Notes under the pieces: generated by a model
Databases searched by the model: none
What the model saw: the letters and a program-made list of their open reading frames with translations, nothing else
What the model was told of the DNA's origin: nothing
Shown here: positions 6,081-9,046 of the stretch, piece by piece
Layout: each line of letters begins with the position of its first letter
Position numbering within the stretch: the first letter of the stretch is position 1
Made by a program: the position numbers and the translations under genes
NCBI GenBank assembly: GCA_003501665.1
Contig: DNOQ01000614.1
Coordinates: 1-9,046 of the forward strand
Reading direction: 5' to 3'
Origin: Bacteroidales bacterium
GTDB taxonomy: Bacteria; Bacteroidota; Bacteroidia; Bacteroidales; VadinHA17
Length of the DNA: 9,046 bases

Positions 6081-7154
6081 ATGACACTTGCAGATTTAGG
6101 TTATACTGACGAGATAGCAGCATACCTTAAGAATAATGACCTTTCCGGATTCTCTTTTGGGAGAGTAACACAGGAACACCGCGAAAGATATGTTGTCTCG
6201 ACCGGAGACAGGGAATATGATGCTGAAATTACCGGGAACATGAGATTTACAGCAACCTCACGGTCCGATTTCCCGGCTGTGGGAGATTGGGTTACAATGA
6301 CCATATATGATACGGATCAGGCAATCATCCATCATATCCTGCCCAGAAAATCCATGCTTGCCAGGCAGGCTGTCGGGAAACCCGGTGAAATACAGATTAT
6401 TTCCACGAATATCGACTTCGCTTTCATTGTTCAGGCGATAAGCAATAATTTTAACATAAACAGGCTCGAACGATACCTGACAATCTGCAATTCATCGAAT
6501 ATTGAACCCGTTCTTGTGATCAGCAAGATCGATCTGGCAACCGGAAATGAGATCCGGGATGCGATCAGTGCACTTGAAGCAAGAGATAAAAATGTAAAAT
6601 ACATCCTCCTGAGTAATATGTCAAATGAAGGGCTAGATCAGATCCTCAGTTTCATTCAGAAAGGCAAGACATACTGTGTGGTCGGATCATCAGGCGTAGG
6701 CAAATCAACATTGATCAATAACCTGTTAAAAAAGGAAGTCTTACGGACAGGAGAGATCAGCCACAGTACAAATAAAGGCAGACATATCACCGAACACCGT
6801 GAACTGTTCGTTCTTGAGAACGGGGGAATAATAATTGATACCCCTGGCATGAAGGAGTTAGGGGTAACCGATGATCTGAAAGGGATTGAGAATACTTTTC
6901 AGGATATACATAATATATCTCAAGGATGCAGGTTCACGGATTGTCAGCATATAAATGAGAGCGGATGTGCTGTACTTGAAGCCATTAAAACCGGGACCAT
7001 AAATTCAGAGTCCTATGAAAACTACAGGAAAATACTGAAAGAACAGGAAAGATTTCAGACTACGGTTGCCGAAAAACGAAAACGCGACAAGGTTTTCGGA
7101 AAGATGATAAAGAACTATTACAGGGACATGAAAAATAATGAAACAGAAACATGA
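6081..7154 (+). CDS. rsgA: Ribosome small-subunit-dependent GTPase A (RsgA/YjeQ family)
   Basis: This is a 357-residue cytoplasmic circularly permuted GTPase that acts in late 30S assembly. Domains in order are: an OB-fold N-terminal region (about 24-90, with AEITGNMRF and PAVGDWV); the G4 motif SKID at 148-151, where the usual form is NKxD; the Walker A motif GSSGVGKST at 202-210; the switch-like sequence TNKGRHIT at 230-237; G3 DTPG at 253-256; and a zinc finger with C283, C288, H290 and C296. The C-terminal tail is helical and basic. The long N-terminus (LGYTDEIAAYL... GFSFGRVTQEHRERY) resembles a subgroup that I recall as occurring in addition to the shorter housekeeping RsgA in Bacteroidota, so this may be a paralogue. 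It stands alone, with 130 bp before it and no clear promoter or ribosome site. Confidence 0.92.
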   Translation: MTLADLGYTDEIAAYLKNNDLSGFSFGRVTQEHRERYVVSTGDREYDAEITGNMRFTATSRSDFPAVGDWVTMTIYDTDQAIIHHILPRKSMLARQAVGKPGEIQIISTNIDFAFIVQAISNNFNINRLERYLTICNSSNIEPVLVISKIDLATGNEIRDAISALEARDKNVKYILLSNMSNEGLDQILSFIQKGKTYCVVGSSGVGKSTLINNLLKKEVLRTGEISHSTNKGRHITEHRELFVLENGGIIIDTPGMKELGVTDDLKGIENTFQDIHNISQGCRFTDCQHINESGCAVLEAIKTGTINSESYENYRKILKEQERFQTTVAEKRKRDKVFGKMIKNYYRDMKNNETET

Positions 7155-7239
7155 GCTGTACAGTCATTGAAATGCTCCGGATGCACGATTCAGCCTTAAA
7201 AAATCTATGACTTCCTCCAACCGGACTAATCCATTTTCT
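7155..7239. other. Short gap between the convergent RsgA gene and the FG-GAP relic
   Basis: This 85-bp stretch holds no recognisable gene and no clear hairpin terminator. On the minus strand it may still belong to the decayed gene, but I see no matching protein sequence. Confidence 0.4.
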
Positions 7240-7567
7240 TTATTCACTCCAACCCGGTAAAGATACGGTTGCCTGGTAATTTGAATAATTGTACAGAGGA
7301 TTTCTGACCGGTTTATACAGCATACCATCATTGTCAAGGTCTGTAATCTGGAAGCCTACATCATTGGTAAAATGGTTTTTCTCAGGATCCGGTTTTCCGG
7401 TCTGCCAGAGTATTTTACCGTCAAAGGTCATTGCCGTAAGACAGCTTAATTCGCTGTGACTGTCTTGGGTGTGTCGATCTGTTCGATTTGTTATAGAGTG
7501 TCTGGCACATCATATTTCCGTTCCCTTTATTTTTTATCTGCCATGCTGTATACTTTTCAGATAATTA
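7240..7567 (-). pseudogene. Decayed FG-GAP/rhamnogalacturonan-lyase-like secreted protein
   Basis: On the minus strand, starting 10 bp after the GH35 stop, protein-like sequence runs through all three frames. Frame one has KYTAWQIKNKGNGN and MMCQTLYNKSNR (about 7555 to 7480). A second frame then reads IDTPKTVTAN, and a third reads LSCLTAMTFDGKILWQTGKP and then DPEKNHFTNDVGFQITDLDN. The LWQTGKPDP...TNDVxFQIxDLDxDG pattern is what I recall from FG-GAP-repeat proteins related to PL11 rhamnogalacturonan lyases. Such proteins are much longer, and the repeat should continue after DLDNDG. Instead the frame goes into LYKPVRNPLYNYSNYQATVS and stops at 7240, suggesting a large internal deletion. At least two frameshifts and the deletion make it non-functional. 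Its orientation and position suggest it once followed the GH35 gene in an operon. The family assignment is moderate; the decay is clear from the frames. Confidence 0.55.
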
Positions 7568-7577
7568 TGTTAACAGA

Positions 7578-9046
7578 TTATTCCATCATTCTCCTCCCCG
7601 GCAAAGGTTTAGGATCAGTCTGATGCAGGTCAAATATTATTATTTCATTCAAACCCATTCTTAAAAAAGATTTTGGACAGTATAATCTTCTTTGTGGACC
7701 TATATCCCAATAGCGTCCGAGGTTATGTCCATTCACCCATACAACTCCTTTTTTATAAGCAGAGACATCGAAATAGGTATCACCTGTTATTGCGAGTGAG
7801 AAATTACCCTTGAAGAAGATCCCCGGTTTATTAATCACTTTCCCCGATGAACGTAAATCGTACATATATTTCCAATCCATTGGCAGTTTATATATCTTCC
7901 AGTTCATTAAAGTCATTCCGTTCAATGTCACTCTTTCCGTAATACCCTTTCTGTCTATAAGATGCTGACCAAAATTAATCCGTCCCATACCTTCAACAAG
8001 TATCTCAAGCACGGGTCGTTCAACCCTGGTTTCAGGGAGGTCGATTGTATTAATATCCTCTCTCCGGTCAAGGTGTCCGATATATTCTCCATTCAGAAAA
8101 ACAGTTGCATAATCATGTACCTCGGTCACTGTAAGTTTACCCTTTTTATGGCCGATCAGTTCGGTACGGTAAAGAATGAAACCGTAATCCTGTTCATATG
8201 CTTCGAATGTATTTGGTGTCACTGAACTTAAAGGTTCGGGAAGATTATCCCATATTGATGTAAATCTGTTCGGAAAGATAAGGGGTATTTCAACAGACGG
8301 AATAGTATCGGGTATTTGTGGCAGTCTTTCCCTTTTCGGAAGGTATGATCCTATCAGTTTTCTTAGTGCGAAATATTTTTCCGTAGGTCTTCCCTGTTCA
8401 TTTATCGGTGCATCATAATCATAGCTTGTCACATCCGGTTCATAACCTTTTCCCCCGGAATTAGCGCCTGCTGTAAATCCAAAATTTGTACCGCCGTGAA
8501 TAACATATAAATTAAATGATTTCTTATTATCCATCAGGAACTTAACTTCCCGCATAAGTTTTGATGTATCCGGTCTCGCCCACTCTTCTCCCCAATGAGT
8601 AAGCCAACCCGGGTAAGTTTCGCTGCTGAAGACAGGAACACCCGGATTCATTTTTGCTGCCAGTTCAAAATCGGCAGCAGAACTTCCGGGATCAAGGCCC
8701 ACTGCACTTCCCGGTAATGTGCCGGCTTCCAGCATGTATGTGGTCGGGCCATCGCCCGTGAATGTCGGAACATCAATTCCGCTAACAGCCCAGAGTTCCT
8801 TCAGCTTTTCCATATAATTACGATCATTGGCAAAGCTCCCGTATTCATTTTCAATCTGGATCATAAGTATCGGACCTCCCCTGGTTATCTGATATGGGCG
8901 TATCTCCTCTGCCAGACGAACTATATATCTCTCAACAGCAGTCATATAGCGCGGATCCATACACCTCAGTCTGATGTCCGGTATCCGGAGAAGGTACGGA
9001 GGAATACCTCCAAATTCCCATTCAGCACAAACATAAGGACCCGGTC
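7578..9046 (-). CDS. Beta-galactosidase, glycoside hydrolase family 35 (partial, N-terminus outside window)
   Basis: The frame stays open to the window edge, upstream of the methionine at 8960. The extra codons (9044 to 8961) read PGPYVCAEWEFGG and onward, a conserved GH35 stretch, so the true start is outside. In all 488 residues are visible. Counting from the methionine at 8960, GGPILMIQIENEY (28-40) matches the GH35 signature with the acid/base glutamate at E39. The nucleophile is E114 in FSSETYPGWLTHWGE. A catalytic TIM barrel extends to about residue 205, followed by beta-sandwich domains, including the jelly-roll-like VVWVNGHNLGRYWDIGPQRR (about 409-428). GH35 enzymes remove terminal beta-galactose from galactans or galactosides. 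The enzyme is probably exported, but the signal region is not visible. The gene is intact as far as seen, unlike the relic just downstream. Confidence 0.93.
   Translation of the reverse strand, partial: PGPYVCAEWEFGGIPPYLLRIPDIRLRCMDPRYMTAVERYIVRLAEEIRPYQITRGGPILMIQIENEYGSFANDRNYMEKLKELWAVSGIDVPTFTGDGPTTYMLEAGTLPGSAVGLDPGSSAADFELAAKMNPGVPVFSSETYPGWLTHWGEEWARPDTSKLMREVKFLMDNKKSFNLYVIHGGTNFGFTAGANSGGKGYEPDVTSYDYDAPINEQGRPTEKYFALRKLIGSYLPKRERLPQIPDTIPSVEIPLIFPNRFTSIWDNLPEPLSSVTPNTFEAYEQDYGFILYRTELIGHKKGKLTVTEVHDYATVFLNGEYIGHLDRREDINTIDLPETRVERPVLEILVEGMGRINFGQHLIDRKGITERVTLNGMTLMNWKIYKLPMDWKYMYDLRSSGKVINKPGIFFKGNFSLAITGDTYFDVSAYKKGVVWVNGHNLGRYWDIGPQRRLYCPKSFLRMGLNEIIIFDLHQTDPKPLPGRRMME

Noticed and set aside
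6101..6304. Minus-strand frames inside rsgA (also 6656-6850)
   Set aside because: These are shadows of the GTPase gene.
7962..8225. Plus-strand frame of 87 codons
   Set aside because: It is antisense to the GH35 gene, whose reading frame has intact conserved motifs.
1..9046. CRISPR arrays, tRNA or rRNA genes
   Set aside because: No regularly spaced repeats and no tRNA-like or rRNA-like sequence were seen on reading the window.

Overview
The window looks like chromosomal DNA of a polysaccharide-degrading member of the Bacteroidota. The basis is an FHS-type sugar symporter of the form common in that phylum, a Bacteroidota-type promoter (TTG-N20-TAnnTTTG) ahead of a toxin-antitoxin pair, mostly weak Shine-Dalgarno sequences, a lipoprotein glycoside hydrolase and a GH35 beta-galactosidase. 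This assignment is inferred from protein character and signals, not from a database search.

Layout. Positions 1-165 hold the 3' end of an unidentified plus-strand reading frame. Positions 142-2509 (minus strand) hold a two-gene operon: a FucP/GluP-like sugar:H+ symporter followed, 4 bp later, by a uroporphyrinogen-decarboxylase-superfamily protein with an MtaA/MtbA-like zinc motif. A 190-bp divergent intergenic region with a perfect 12-bp inverted repeat and four CATGTG hexamers separates this operon from a 618-residue putative lipoprotein glycosidase (2700-4556, plus). No SusC/SusD pair is present, so the three genes may form a compact sugar-use locus.

Positions 4557-5300 have no intact gene. 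They contain the decayed C-terminal part of an IS1182-like transposase, a stem-loop, and then a promoter with an internal palindrome. This drives a HigB/HigA-type toxin-antitoxin pair (5301-5950) whose toxin has no ATG, GTG or TTG start and probably begins at CTG. A stand-alone RsgA-type ribosome-assembly GTPase follows (6081-7154, plus).

Positions 7155-9046 (minus strand) hold the C-terminal 488 residues of a GH35 beta-galactosidase that runs off the window. Just downstream of it lies a frameshifted and internally deleted relic of a secreted FG-GAP/rhamnogalacturonan-lyase-like protein. The two probably once formed a galactan or pectin side-chain operon that is now half decayed. The window therefore combines sugar uptake and hydrolysis genes with signs of past insertion-sequence activity and gene loss.
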